In this document: positions 23,315 through 34,857 of the stretch, piece by piece
How positions within the stretch are numbered: position 1 is the first letter of the stretch
Layout of the letters: each line of letters begins with the position of its first letter
The notes under the pieces: generated by a model
Database searches by the model: none
The model's input: the letters and a program-made list of their open reading frames with translations, nothing else
Told to the model about the DNA's origin: nothing
From: Vermamoeba vermiformis
Taxonomy: Eukaryota; Tubulinea; Echinamoebida
Assembly (NCBI GenBank): GCA_045837725.1
Contig: JBEWZL010000191.1
Coordinates: 79,532 to 143,531 of the forward strand
Direction: 5' to 3'
Length of the DNA stretch: 64,000 nucleotides
Program-made: the position numbers and the translations under genes

Positions 23315-25455
23315 ATGCAATCTCTTAAAATATTAATCGTTATCTTTGCGACGCTAGTTGCGATCGCATCCAGCTCCAGAATTATATTTCCTCCAGGGTA
23401 AGTCGATCGATTCACATATGAGAAATATAGATTAAGACCGCGATGTCTTTACGTAACCGAATTTCAAATGGCAACGTTATTGATGTGTCTTTTAGCCTTC
23501 CTGAGATCAACACACCAGTAATGACAAACGGCTTTGTTGGCGGCATACCATCGAACTTTACAATTGCTGCCAATTTAACGATCATTGTAAGTATATAATG
23601 ATATTCTATTTCGATAATAGCATAAATAACCTCGCTTGAAGGGTTTTGGTGGATGCGATCCCTTTCAAGTTCCTGAAGGAAACTTAGTATTAGTCAATAT
23701 CGGACCTTGCAATGTCGACACTAAAATCAAAAACGCTATCAAGGGTAAGTAGTGACACACCATACTATTGGCAAAACCTTTTCTGGATCCAGGAAGGATA
23801 TTTAGGGATCTCGGTTCTTAATCTCCGCGGATCCAGCACTTTAGCATCATTAAAAACTAATCCATTGTATTATAAGCCGGTGCTGTTGGTGTACTAGTTA
23901 ATACTTACGAACCTCCCGGCGTTGGACGAAAGAGCAGAGCCCCGCTTCAAAACACGCCACTTAATTTCCCTGCCGTCGTGGTACGAAAACTAAGCATTGC
24001 CTTTTTTGGAAGTATATCGAATCTTCTATAAGGCTCTGAGATCTATAATTAGCTTATAGTGTCAAAAGATTTTGACTAATGATTTGTTACAGATCGGCAT
24101 GTTCGACTACTTCATGCTGCTTGGCCTCAATACTACTATTGTTATGGAAATTACTCCAGGTACGTCGCGAGCGTGGCAAATTGCCTAAAATTAGTTATTT
24201 CCTTATTTGGCTTATGAATTTAATACTAAACTTTATTTTTTTATCCTTAGGCCATAGCGATTGGCATGTGCTTATCTTCGATACCGCATGGTTCTTAGCA
24301 ATGAACATCTTATTCGCTGCTATCTATTTGGGCCTATTAGCGCTCGTCATACGCAAATTCATCATTAAAGTACGACGAAGCGGATTTGCTTGTAACGTTG
24401 GCTTCGTTTATTTGATGTTCCAAGGCGCGTTTTGCGCACGTAAGTGTCATATAAAGATATTAATATAGTTTGAGGACCTTAATTAACCAATTTATAGTTA
24501 TGTTTATTCGATGGATTGATCCGTTAGTTGGCCGCGGCATTTTTATTATTGAAATGGACTCCTTCTTCGATCTGTTTCCTTCAACGCTAGCATGTAAGTC
24601 AATATGAAGGCTTTACTCATGCTTAAAATGGATCTAACCGATTTTAATTGAAGTTACTGCCTTGTTGCTAATGGCGTTCTTTTGGTTCGAAGTTATTAAC
24701 CAATTTGCGGATATGAAAGTAACTCCCTTCTTAAGTAAAAAGTAAGCACGAACCGCTACTACTAATTTTGTCGGTGGATCTAACAGAATTTTTTAGGCTC
24801 CGGATCCCGTTCTGGATTGCCGCGAGTGTAATCATGCTTTTGCCGTTAGTTAATGTCTTAGTGCTCACTCAATCGCCCGTCATCGACCCTTTCATCGTTA
24901 TTAGCGTCGTTATTATGGCTGCCGGTGCTGTGGTTGGTGCCTTTTATATCGTTGTTGGTAAGTTCATGAATGAGTCAATTTCCAAAAAAGGAAAATTTCT
25001 CAATCATTTCAATATTAGCGGTCAAGGCGCTCAAAGTGCTCGCGCGATCTCGCCGCCTCAATATCGACAAGAAGAGTAGAGTCAAAGCTTTGGCTAAGGT
25101 AAGATCAGATCTCCACTTGTTTCTTCAAAAAGACATATCTAATATATCTTTTGTATAGCTTCAAGTCTCTATTATCTTGTCGTGCATAATTGCTTGCATT
25201 TATCCGTTCGCGAGCTTTTTCTTGCGCTATTTCGGCCTATTCTACTACTCGTGGCTCTACTTCGCCATTCTCCTCGAAGAATCTTTATTGTTGGGCGTAG
25301 TAGTGTTTGTTCAAGTATGGTTCATGCCGGCTAAGAACTCTCACTCATCTGCGACGAAGCGAACAAGCGGATCGTCTCAAGCAAAAACGAAGGAATCCAC
25401 TAAACCGGTCAATGAAAAAGAAGAAAGCTCTAATGCGAGCACAAATAATGTTTAA
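23315..25455 (+). CDS. 7TM receptor-like protein with PA-like ectodomain
   Basis: Eleven exons code for 449 residues: 23315-23397, 23506-23587, 23642-23744, 23877-23980, 24093-24159, 24251-24439, 24498-24593, 24654-24741, 24797-24957, 25019-25098, 25159-25455. A signal peptide (MQSLKILIVIFATLVAIASS) leads to about 140 extracellular residues. These resemble a protease-associated domain, including GGCDPF and the AGAVGVLVNTYEPPGV strand. Seven hydrophobic segments follow. The third helix region (FDLFPSTLAFTALLLMAFFW) recalls THH1/TOM1/TOM3-like 7TM proteins. The tail is Ser/Lys-rich. The gene lies next to other 7TM receptor genes on both sides. No enzymatic domain is attached; a G-protein-type or other signalling role is inference. 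Confidence 0.8.
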
Positions 25456-25607
25456 TATAGCTGAATTATAACTTGTAATTATACTAACCCATAAATGTAT
25501 CATAGTATTTAAACCATTTATTCTGCTCTTCATAGTGTACAAAATAATGCAAAAGTTACTCGCGATCCTTCGGTTTATCTTTAGGAGACGGACTAGACTA
25601 TTTTAAA

Positions 25608-26551
25608 TTAAATTAAGTCTTTCTCATCAGGCTTTAAGATCTTAGTGAGTTCCGGATCTTCGTTCGGATCAAAGTCGTTGTAGGCTTCAGCCGGAATCTT
25701 TTCGTGTTCGTGCATGTATCTCACCCACTCGTATTTTTTTGCGTCAATCGCCTCGCCCATGGCAGCGAACCCATCTGAGCCACAGTTGATCTTGAACAAG
25801 GTGAAGTCGTCTCTCTTGGCAAGTTTACCGGCTATGCAATTCTCCAAGTTTTCGGGATCTTGGAAAAAAGCCATTCGACGCATTTCGTCGGTGGCTTCTT
25901 CTTGCAATCCAACTTCAATTACCATTGAATTTCCAGAGCGAGGAGCGAATGAAGGATTGTTGAGCATGGCAGCGAAGAACTTGTTTTTGTACTCGGCTGG
26001 GAAGTCTCGTTCAAGAATAAACCGCAGTTCATTTGTTTCAATCTTGAATCTATGGTCTTCAAATAGCACGGCAATTACATCAAGGGCTTCTGACTTAAAT
26101 GCCTTTTTGAAGCACTCGTAGAGATACTCGTGCGTGTAGTTCAAGGTCGGGCATTGAAGGGCCAATTTGGCGGCATTAACGTTGTTAGCTTTAATGGCAG
26201 CCATGAGAACGCCGGTATGAGTTCCAAAGCTAAACGACGGATGTGCCGTGATCAAATCCACGGCTTCTTTGTTTTTCTTCGCCAAGGCCCATTTCAGCGC
26301 AGCATTGTTGAACATCGATATGTTGAAGTTCTTTTTGTGAATTATGGCCGAGACAACGTCTTTGTGGTCTTGGCAAATTGCACCGATTAAAGCGTGCACT
26401 ATGGCTGTAGAATCCGTAGTTTCGGCAAGCAATTTGTTAACTTCTTGGAGCCATCCGTCGACCGCGGCATCAACTGCAATTAAAATAATGATTATAAAAT
26501 TGAATTTAACGGAAATTGAATATAAATTTACTTACGTAAGGGATTAGCCAT
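25608..26551 (-). CDS. ankyrin-repeat-like protein
   Basis: Two exons: a 16-base first exon 26551-26536 coding MANPL, then 26473-25608, for 293 residues. The N-terminal half is made of paired helices of about 30 residues with ankyrin-like spacing (HALIGAICQDHKDVVSAIIH, AALKWALAKKNKEAVDLITA, GVLMAAIKANNVNAAKLALQ). The consensus is weak and the C-terminal half is unassigned and acidic (FDPNEDPELTKILKPDEKD). No signal peptide or membrane segment is seen, so it is probably a cytosolic adaptor. The splice C|TT gives Leu and is the only nearby junction that links an ATG in frame. Confidence 0.75.
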
Positions 26552-26765
26552 TTTGATTTCAATTCGGCGATGTTTAGAATGAGATGTGGTAGGTAAAACC
26601 TTAAAAATCGTAACATAACGTAAAAACTAAAAAATTTTGAATTTCGCTTGCGAACCGACCAATCGTGTGCCAGCGCTATTTTTGGCGAGATTAAATCTCG
26701 AGTTTAGGCAACGTGAGTACTTCAGCTTTTTTTATTACCTGTACACGCCATCAGAGGTAAATAGT

Positions 26766-28307
26766 TTACTCTGATCCGATTGGAGTATTAGATACTGCTG
26801 ATCCGCCTCCCGAACCGTTGCTGCCTTCGGATGTGGTCGGTTGCTTTAGTGTTCTCGCAGGAGTTAGGATTATAAACGCCAGCTGCAAGCCCGAGAATAT
26901 ATACAATATCATCATAATCTGCCACGTGTAGCTAAACTCGAAATTAATTATCGCATTTAAAAATAATTTTCGGTACGTAAGATCTGGACTTACACGTGAA
27001 CGATTGGCATCGCAATAATTAACACCATTGGTATCATAGGGAATAACATGACGCCTACTCCAAGGACCATAACTAAAAATCGCATCTTCCTCAATCCAAG
27101 CTTCACCAGCCGTTTGTCTTCTACTGCAGCGTTTTTCAGATGCCTTTCCAATCTTCGCCGAATTTTAAGTGATTGAATGAGAGGCGACATAGCCATTATT
27201 ATAAACGCGCCTATTGTGGCTGCCGCTCGACCTCGTACGAGCTCTAAAAAGAATTTGTTAGATCTGGCCACTGAAATTTCTATCGTCCTTTCATTAAAAC
27301 TGGGCGAGTATTATATGAATTAATTAGCTACGGAATACTATGCCCTTACGTATTCTAGTTTCAGTAGAATCGACAACGTGTATGGCAATGTCGAACGCAA
27401 TCTGAACTGCGGCAAAGAATCCGGGAGTAAGAAAAGGCAAAAACTTGACTTTCTTGTAGACACGCTTTAGTCTAACAGTACTTTGCTTAAATAGGCCATA
27501 GATATTCGCTTGACGGAGGTAAATGTCGACCGCGAACGCAATCCACATTACAAGCGCAATAACCAACGAAGCCACGCTGTTGTAAATGAATAGGCCTCCA
27601 AAAATATATAAAGATACATATACGCAGAACACTAAACGAAGTAATGATTAATACCGCAATCAGATTCGTAATACGGAATTCGAATACACATGCATTTCGC
27701 CGCTCTATATTTAGAACGCGAATTTAATTATAATATTACGGAAACTTACGTGAGCATCCAATAGAGAGTGCAATTAACTGTCTTACAGCCCTAATTTGTC
27801 GCTTTCTTTCGGGCTTGATCCAGAACCTAAACTGCACGAGCCTGACAAACGCGCCAATGACGGTTAAAATACCTGGCGATAAATTGAATCAATTAACCAT
27901 CGAGCATGTTATTAATATAGTCCTAGCGATGTTTTCTAATCATGATACTCACTCAAACCGAATTGGATGTAAGCAAGCGCGCCAAATCCAGGGATGCTGA
28001 CAGGGCAATCAGAATCTCCTAGGTCGAAAAATAGCGCCCGTCCAGTGAATCCTTCGTCGCATATACAGCGGGTGTCATTTTCGCAAGTGCCATGTCCTGG
28101 ATCCCAAATTATCAAATTAATACAATACGTAATTTCAAAAAATCGTTTAATGAATTTCAGCTGTCGATTATATTTAAATAAATTACCAGAGCATATTCCA
28201 GAAAATGGAGCTAAATTTTGAGTGCACTGAGCGTTACTGCATCCGAAGAGACACGAGATCCCGATTATGAAAGCCAATAAATACGACCACCGCACTATTT
28301 CTAACAT
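26766..28307 (-). CDS. EGF-like/7TM receptor-like protein, tandem copy A
   Basis: Six exons read leftwards: 28307-28187, 28096-27953, 27872-27750, 27631-27350, 27270-26994, 26931-26766; 370 residues. A signal peptide ending near CSNA precedes a short Cys-rich ectodomain: CTQNLAPFSGICSG, then the EGF-like GHGTCENDTRCICDEGFTG, then LGDSDCP. Seven hydrophobic segments follow (for example GGLFIYNSVASLVIALVMW and FPMIPMVLIIAMPIVHVY). The C-terminus is Gly/Ser-rich and cytosolic. Exon number and phases match copies B and C exactly, showing tandem duplication. I cannot assign it to a named GPCR family. The true ATG is at 28307; the preceding GTG is not a start. Confidence 0.85.
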
Positions 28308-28575
28308 ATTAAATATATACACTGTTGTTTAACACTATTATCATTTGATTGAATGTGTGTTTTGGCTGTTGTAAAGTGTAAGTGTCATATTCGCTCCCAA
28401 ACCTGGATTTTTGCACGTGATCGCGTATACTTTTGTATACTTTTGTCCCAATATGGTCCGTTATTTGATTATCAAAGTGTGCTTCAATAACGTCATTCTT
28501 GAAGATTTGTGAGTGGATCGGAAAAATATGCTTGTTTTATTTACAATTAGCTCCTCCTTCCGCCGTATTATTCTT

Positions 28576-30297
28576 TTACTTGGCGGACAAAGTTGTTGGA
28601 TTAGACGTGTCAGTAGAGCCGCTAGACTTGGGTCCCTTAGAAACCTTGTGCGGCGTGAGCAGAACTGCCGCTCCTTGAATGGAGGTCAACAAGTAAAGTA
28701 TATAAAACGCGTGGTATATGTAACTATTAATAAACGGAGGTTAATAAACGTTAAATCAAGTAAAGTATTCAATGCAGTTCCAGATCTAGAACTTACACGT
28801 GAGTTATGGGCATGGCAATGACGAGGACGTTAGGAATAAGAGGCAGTGCAATCGTGCCCATTAACGCCATATTAATCATTCTAAGTTTGCGAAGTCCTTG
28901 TTTGATCGTCTTCTTGTTCGCGTCAAGTTCCGATTTCAAATGCTCGCGCAAATTCTTTTGTAACTTTAGTGAGTAAGTCAGCGGGACCAATCCGATGACA
29001 GTGAAGCTGAATATCAGTGATGCACTTCCTGCTTGTACTAGCGCTGCACAAAAATTTAAGTTAGTTCCAAAAGATCCGGATCTAAACCATCGTCAGAGGG
29101 CAAATTCAAGCCATTATGGGACCGTATCAAGTCATTCTATAATTATAGCGAATATGTCTTTGTGTAATAGGTCTCGGCCTTATATGGTATTATTAATGGG
29201 AGTACTATATTCACTTACCTATTCTAGTTTGAATGTCGTCAATGCAGTACGTCACGATGCTCAGTGGAATCAAAGTGCCAGGAATTAACACCGCTGAAAA
29301 GACTTCGAGGCCATAAACAGTCTTAGATCGCTTAGCAAATTTTGCTCGATCATTGCCCCAACTCGCTGCTTTGAATAATTCATAGACGTTGAGTTTGCGG
29401 AAATAGATGTCGTTGCCAACGGTGATCCAAAACGCGCAATGGAAAATTAATCCGACGATGCTGTTGTATTGGTACATGCCCCCAAATATGTATAATCCAA
29501 CGACGATCATATTTACTACCAAAAATAAAGTTAGGATCCGGATGTCGATCCACAAGATAAAAATAGACCATAAATTTTCATAAAAACATGGCCTGTTATA
29601 ATCGCCTACCTGCAGCAGCTACCAATATCGAGGCTAATATATTCATAGCTCGCTTTTGCCCTTTAGTCTTGAGGGGACTTAACCAAGGTTTGAAAGTAAA
29701 GATCCGATAAATGCATAAAATAACTGCTATGCCAGCTGCATCATATTATAACGTCAATATATAATAAAAATGTTAAAATAATAATGACAATTTACCGCAA
29801 CCGAACTGGATGTAGGCTAACGCTCTGAAGGCAAGTAGATGCGTTGGGCAATCAGTGTCCCCGACATCGAAATGTAATCCAATACCTCCATAGTTCTCGT
29901 CGCATATACATCGTGTATTATTATCGCAAGTGCCTTGGCCTGGGAATATTATTTTGTGAGTGGACGAAATAAGTGACGGTTATGAACGAACACCTTAACG
30001 AGCGCAATATCAAGAATACTACTCGAATAAAATTATAACTATTATTTAGTATCATGCATGATTTATCCGATGATTATTCGTTGCTGTTAAAGATTGTAAA
30101 TTTTTAACGGATGTAGGGCCACCGTTGTAGATCGGTATAAAATATTCGGATAATAATTATATTAATATCTTATAATTACCTGAGCATAGACCAGTGAACG
30201 GCAGCAAATTTTGAGTGCATTGAGCCTCCGCGAGACTAATCCAGCAGATGGCGCCAATTACGAACACAAGAAACGACCTACTTTTAATTAACAACAT
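28576..30297 (-). CDS. EGF-like/7TM receptor-like protein, tandem copy B
   Basis: Six exons: 30297-30180, 29939-29796, 29735-29610, 29515-29219, 29043-28797, 28723-28576; 359 residues. Architecture is as in copy A: signal peptide, CTQNLLPFTGLCSG, EGF-like GQGTCDNNTRCICDENYGG, VGDTDCP and seven helices (GLYIFGGMYQYNSIVGLIF, LPLIPNVLVIAMPITHVY), with a short Lys/Ser/Thr tail. One donor is the less usual GTAGGC at 29609. Upstream in-frame ATGs exist, but the one at 30297 gives the best signal peptide. Confidence 0.83.
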
Positions 30298-30756
30298 TAC
30301 AACCACATTTAATATAATAAACGTTGTGTTGACATCATCATCTGTCAAATTTAATGATAATAAATTGCAAGAAACAAAACGGTGAAAGTGTCACGTGATG
30401 GATGTACTTTAAATTTTTAAACTACCGAATATTTATACAAAATTTGGTATGTCCTTGTATAATACATACAACATTATATCGCGGAAGACCGTTTAGACTC
30501 ACTTTTGCTAACGCATAACGAACTTCGTGCGCCGAGTTTTTTTGGTCAGATCTTCGCTGTTTTGTTTTGCAGCTGGGATTACTATTATTACAAACGCAAG
30601 CATAGTTAAACCTAAAATAATACTATAAGATCATTATATATCGCAGATAATCAGATCTAATCGAAAAATAAATAATTTTTAAATCGAATAATAATACAGT
30701 AAGAAATTGTAACCTTATTATAGTAATAATAATAAGCAATATCTTATTTTCCTTTC
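30298..30756. other. spacer between tandem 7TM copies B and C
   Basis: 460 AT-rich bases upstream of copy B. They hold the orphan exon listed at 30508-30611 and otherwise no recognisable gene. Confidence 0.5.
30508..30611 (-). pseudogene. orphan terminal exon of a 7TM gene
   Basis: It lies 3' of copy C. After an ATTTTAG acceptor it reads GLTMLAFVIIVIPAAKQ and then a basic tail to a TAG at 30508-30510. This resembles the end of the last exon of copies A and B (SGLQLAFIILTPARTLKQ in A). Its phase does not fit the preceding exons of copy C, and copy C already has its own last exon at 30895-30757. It could be the remnant of a lost fourth copy or a poorly matched alternative end. Confidence 0.45.
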
Positions 30757-32248
30757 TCAAAGCTGCTGCTTGGGTGTGTCTGGAGTGCTGGTACTTGTCG
30801 ATCGGACGTTTCTGATCTTGCTTGGTTGCAAAATCAAGATTGAGGCTTGCATAATTGTAACTTGGTACAATATTAAAAATATCTGGAATATATACCTAAA
30901 AATAAACAATTTAGCTAGAAATTTACAAAATTTGTAGCGGATCTCTTACGCATGAACTACGGGCATTGCAATGACCAGCACATTAGGAATGAGAGGCACA
31001 ATTATAACAGAAAGTAATACTACTATAATCATCTTAATCTTCTTCAACCCAACGCGAATCGTTTTTGCATTATCCGCTGCTGCATCTGTTTTTAAGTGCT
31101 CGCTGAGTCGATTGCGTACTTGAATAGCGTATGATAATGGTACTGCCCCATTGATTATAAAAGAGCCTAATAATGACGCAGCACTGCCTTGAGTCAATCC
31201 TGAAAAATGGATTTAGCATCCGTTAATTCAAAAATCGGTTAACAGCATTTAAATTAACCCTCATTCTAGAATATAATAGAATATGATATATATATCGGTA
31301 AATATGTACCTATTCTAATTTGAAGGTCGTTGACGACATAAACGGCAATTCCAAACGCGATCTGCGTGGCCGGTAAGAAAACGCAAGTGAATACTTCAAG
31401 CCCAAATATTTTCTTCGAATTTCTCAGCTTCTTTTTGTCCTCTCCAATACTAGTAGCAACGAATAACTTGTAAATGTTCACTTTTCTAAAGTACAGATCC
31501 GCTCCTAAACCAAGCCAAAACGCAGAATAGAATACCAGTGATGCTATACTATTGTAGATAAATAGTCCACCGAAGGAGTAAAGGGCTGCATACACTGCGC
31601 ACACTAAATATAGAGATCCGTAAATAAATTTATTGATCCCTAATTAGGTTACAATCGAATCGATTTGCAACCATTAAATTAATATATTATATACTTACGG
31701 GATGCTGATACTATCATACTGACCAATATATGCCAGGTTCTGCGCATTTTTTTGCTTTTAAAATCTTCATTTCTGAACGTTATCAATCGAAAAGCGGTAG
31801 CGATCAGTGCTAGGATGCCTAAATATAGTTAATTAGCATGGCATTAATATAATGACGAAATGCGGGTGCTACTTACTAACGCCGAACTGGATGTAACCGA
31901 GCGCAGAAAACGCTAATCGATGGATGGGGCAGTCAGTGTCGCCAACGTCAAATATTAATGTCACGCCGTTGTAATTAGCATCACATATGCATCGAGTATT
32001 ATTTTCGCACGTCCCTTGGCCTGCAGTAAAGAAATGAGATCGATTTATTTAAGTTTCGGCCAGTCAGGTCGGTTTAAAATGAATCATATAGGACTATTAT
32101 AAATATTATTATTACAATAAAATAATATACCTGAGCATAATGAAGTAAATGGCGCGAAGTTTTGGGTGCACTGTGCATCCGTTGATCGGAAGATGAAGCA
32201 AGCGCACAGAACGATGTACAACTGGAGAGCTACGCGATGCAGTATCAT
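30757..32248 (-). CDS. EGF-like/7TM receptor-like protein, tandem copy C
   Basis: Six exons: 32248-32131, 32020-31877, 31818-31699, 31603-31310, 31199-30950, 30895-30757; 354 residues. It starts MILHRVALQLYIVLCACFIF, a signal peptide, followed by CTQNFAPFTSLCSG, EGF-like GQGTCENNTRCICDANYNG, VGDTDCP and seven helices (GGLFIYNSIASLVFYSAFWL, VPLIPNVLVIAMPVVHAY). The tail is Ser/Thr/Pro-rich. All intron phases equal those in A and B. The gene is divergent from the bZIP gene. Confidence 0.85.
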
Positions 32249-32797
32249 GATACATATATTCCGTTCGTTAAATAAACATGAGTGGCACGTGCTGCGTTCG
32301 TCAATCGGATCTCAAAAATAAGAAATTTTTAAACTTTCAAATTTTTCTTTTACGCCGCCCTAAAATTTTAAAACAATAGGATAATAAATATTAGCACACG
32401 CTCAGGGATAATTCTGGGCTATTGGCAAATTAGGGAATGCAGGTTGAAGATCGGATTTGGATTTGGATCTTTCATGATCTTTCCGGAAACGTCTCTGAGA
32501 AACACAAATGCCTGCTGGTTGCCTAAAAATGTTATTGGGCAAGATTTTTCAGGCAAGGAAGACCGCGTGACGTCATCACGTGCCTGCACATTGCTCTGAC
32601 GTCATTGGCTCGTTCATTTTTTTCACGCTTTTATTTTTTGAAGCCAACAACGGTCTAGTCCGTTAGTCTTTATATTTTTAATTAATAGTAGTCCACACTG
32701 GCGGCGAGGCTGTAGTGGCGCATTCGCTTCTCGGAGCGCTCAGCTATAATTTTTTTTTTGGAATCCACGTCACATCGGCAAAAAAAGATAATGAACG
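32249..32797. other. divergent promoter region
   Basis: 550 bases between copy C (-) and the bZIP gene (+). It contains several CACGTG-like words (GGCACGTGC, TCACGTGCC) but no coding segment. It may serve as a shared upstream region. Confidence 0.4.
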
Positions 32798-34438
32798 ATG
32801 GAGGTCGACCCTGAAGACAAGAACGTATCTAATGTACACATACCTGTTCCTACATATCCGCCAAATAGTAATGGACAAGTAAGTGTAACAAAAAAAAGGC
32901 TCGGGTTTTGGCGGCAGTTGGTCAAATCTGCTTTTATTCTGGCACCAACCAAGCCGCCCTCGAGGCCATATATTACAAAGCGACCAAAAAATTATTTTAT
33001 GAGACTCCCAGCGTGTTACTCAAATTTCTTTACCACCCATTTTTCAAATTCGAATCTGCAGGGTGCTTTTACACGAGGATCACGGCGTAATACAAAGGTT
33101 TGCTTTTGGTGGCTTATATATACATATCCGCAACGCTTTTACTAACTTTTCGGGCTTAATAGACCGAGTTGCCTTCGTCAGTATCATTTTTATTGAACGC
33201 AGCAAACCAACTGAATCCAAGCGCCGAAATAGACCAAATGCATGGAGACGCTACCTATATTAAGTCCGCTGTTATGACCAAGAGTGACAGCGACAGTTTA
33301 TCGGATGAGGTCAATGGTGACCCAACCTCGATCGACAAACGAAAGCGAGGCCCGTTGGACGAGAACGAGAAGGAGCGCAAGAAGAAAGTCAGGTAAATAA
33401 TTAATACATGCTTCTTATTATAGTTAAAGTGTTATTTATTGCGGTGCAAAGTCACGTCAGCACATCCTTCTCAGATTTGCTAATAACGTTTAAATAAATC
33501 TAGATTATTAAAGAACAGACAGAGCGCTGCTCTCTCGAGGCAGAGGAAGAAAGAATACATATCGACGATAGAACAGAAATGCAACACGCTCATGGTCGAA
33601 AATTCAGATTTGCAAAACCAGATCAAATCCATGTCGTCGAATACTTGGCAGAACAAGGTCGAAAATGAGCAACTAGAGAACCAATTGAAGGAGCTTACTA
33701 AGCAGAACGAAGAACTACGACGAGCGAACGATTTGTTGTTGAAAGCCAACGAAGTGATGCTCAAATCTGCTCAGCTGAATTACCAGAACAACAGCGCCAC
33801 GCTACAATTTGTGGCTGCCAATACGCCACACCAATTATTATTTGGCAGCTCGTCTACTCAAACTGGATCCGGATCTGCCACGTCATCAAATCCAAATCCG
33901 AATCAAGTTGGAAATGGAAACAATAATAACCCCTCAGCAGCGGCTCCAGTACAAGGTCATTTTTTGCTCAATGCAGCTGCGTTAAACGTGGTTCAGAGCT
34001 CCGGATCGGCTGCCTATAATAATGGTATTAATGTTAGTCTCGTAGGAGGGGCCCAATTAACTCCACAACAATTGCAAGGTCTTGGAGGACTATTGATCTT
34101 GCATCAAAGCACCAATAATAATATTAATATTAATAATAATAGCGATACGACCAATTTCGTAACGAATAATAATAACAGCACATCTGTGCAAGCGAATCTG
34201 CAAAAGAATGCTTCGGAGAACATATCTGAAGAGAAAAGGGCCTCCTCAATGGTACGTATAATATCCTTATCATATACAATCTACTCTCTATTGTTCTGGA
34301 TCAGAGTTTTTGGTTTGCGAATCTGACCTTTAACAATTTATTTTGTAGACGATAGATTCAATGAAAGTCGACCAAGTCACTTCAGAATCGAACGGTGCGT
34401 CCCAATCAACACCGATGATCATCAGCGAAGGCCAGTAA
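32798..34438 (+). CDS. bZIP transcription factor
   Basis: Exons 32798-32878, 33062-33086 (25 bases, tentative), 33182-33392, 33504-34251 and 34349-34438 give 384 residues. The basic region reads KNRQSAALSRQRKKEY, with the diagnostic N-x7-R spacing that contacts DNA. It is followed by a leucine-zipper-like coiled coil rich in Leu/Asn/Glu (MVENSDLQNQIKSM, LENQLKELTKQNEEL). The remainder is Asn/Gln/Ser-rich and probably an activation region. An intron falls just before the basic region. The tiny second exon is required only to keep frame between the first ATG exon and the third exon; the alternative is a different 5' end. Confidence 0.85.
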
Positions 34439-34857
34439 ATAATGTAATTAGTTCTGTTGTCGACATCCGAAAGGATCTTTTGTTACGTGGCTTCAAACAG
34501 TTTTGTCAATATTAATTTGGTTCCTATCGTAATAATCGAACCCCAGTATGAAGAGGATAGAGAGTTGTTTTAATATATAATATTTTTGTGAATAAACTTC
34601 TGCGTGTACATTTAGAAACCTGGATCTGCCTTTTAACGACGTCCAAACCTACTTCCATTCCAATTCTCTATGTCATACGATAATAACGATGCGATATTGA
34701 AAGCTTAAGCGACCCTCTTATTAAATTTTGTTAGACTTGGTAAATTGAAGGTTCGCGATCCAAATTTTCTTTAAAGCCCAGTTCAAAACCACGGTACGCT
34801 CAAATAAAATGATATCAAAGGACATTGAACGCATTATTTAAGCTGAAATTAATCACG
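34439..34857. other. intergenic region, no gene seen
   Basis: About 420 bases holding the bZIP 3' UTR (AATAAA-like GTGAATAAAC near 34590) and the promoter of the next gene. Confidence 0.5.

Noticed and set aside
34526-34545. A TCGAAC word resembling a reversed tRNA B box.
   Set aside because: The flanking bases do not form a T-arm stem and there is no A box or acceptor stem.
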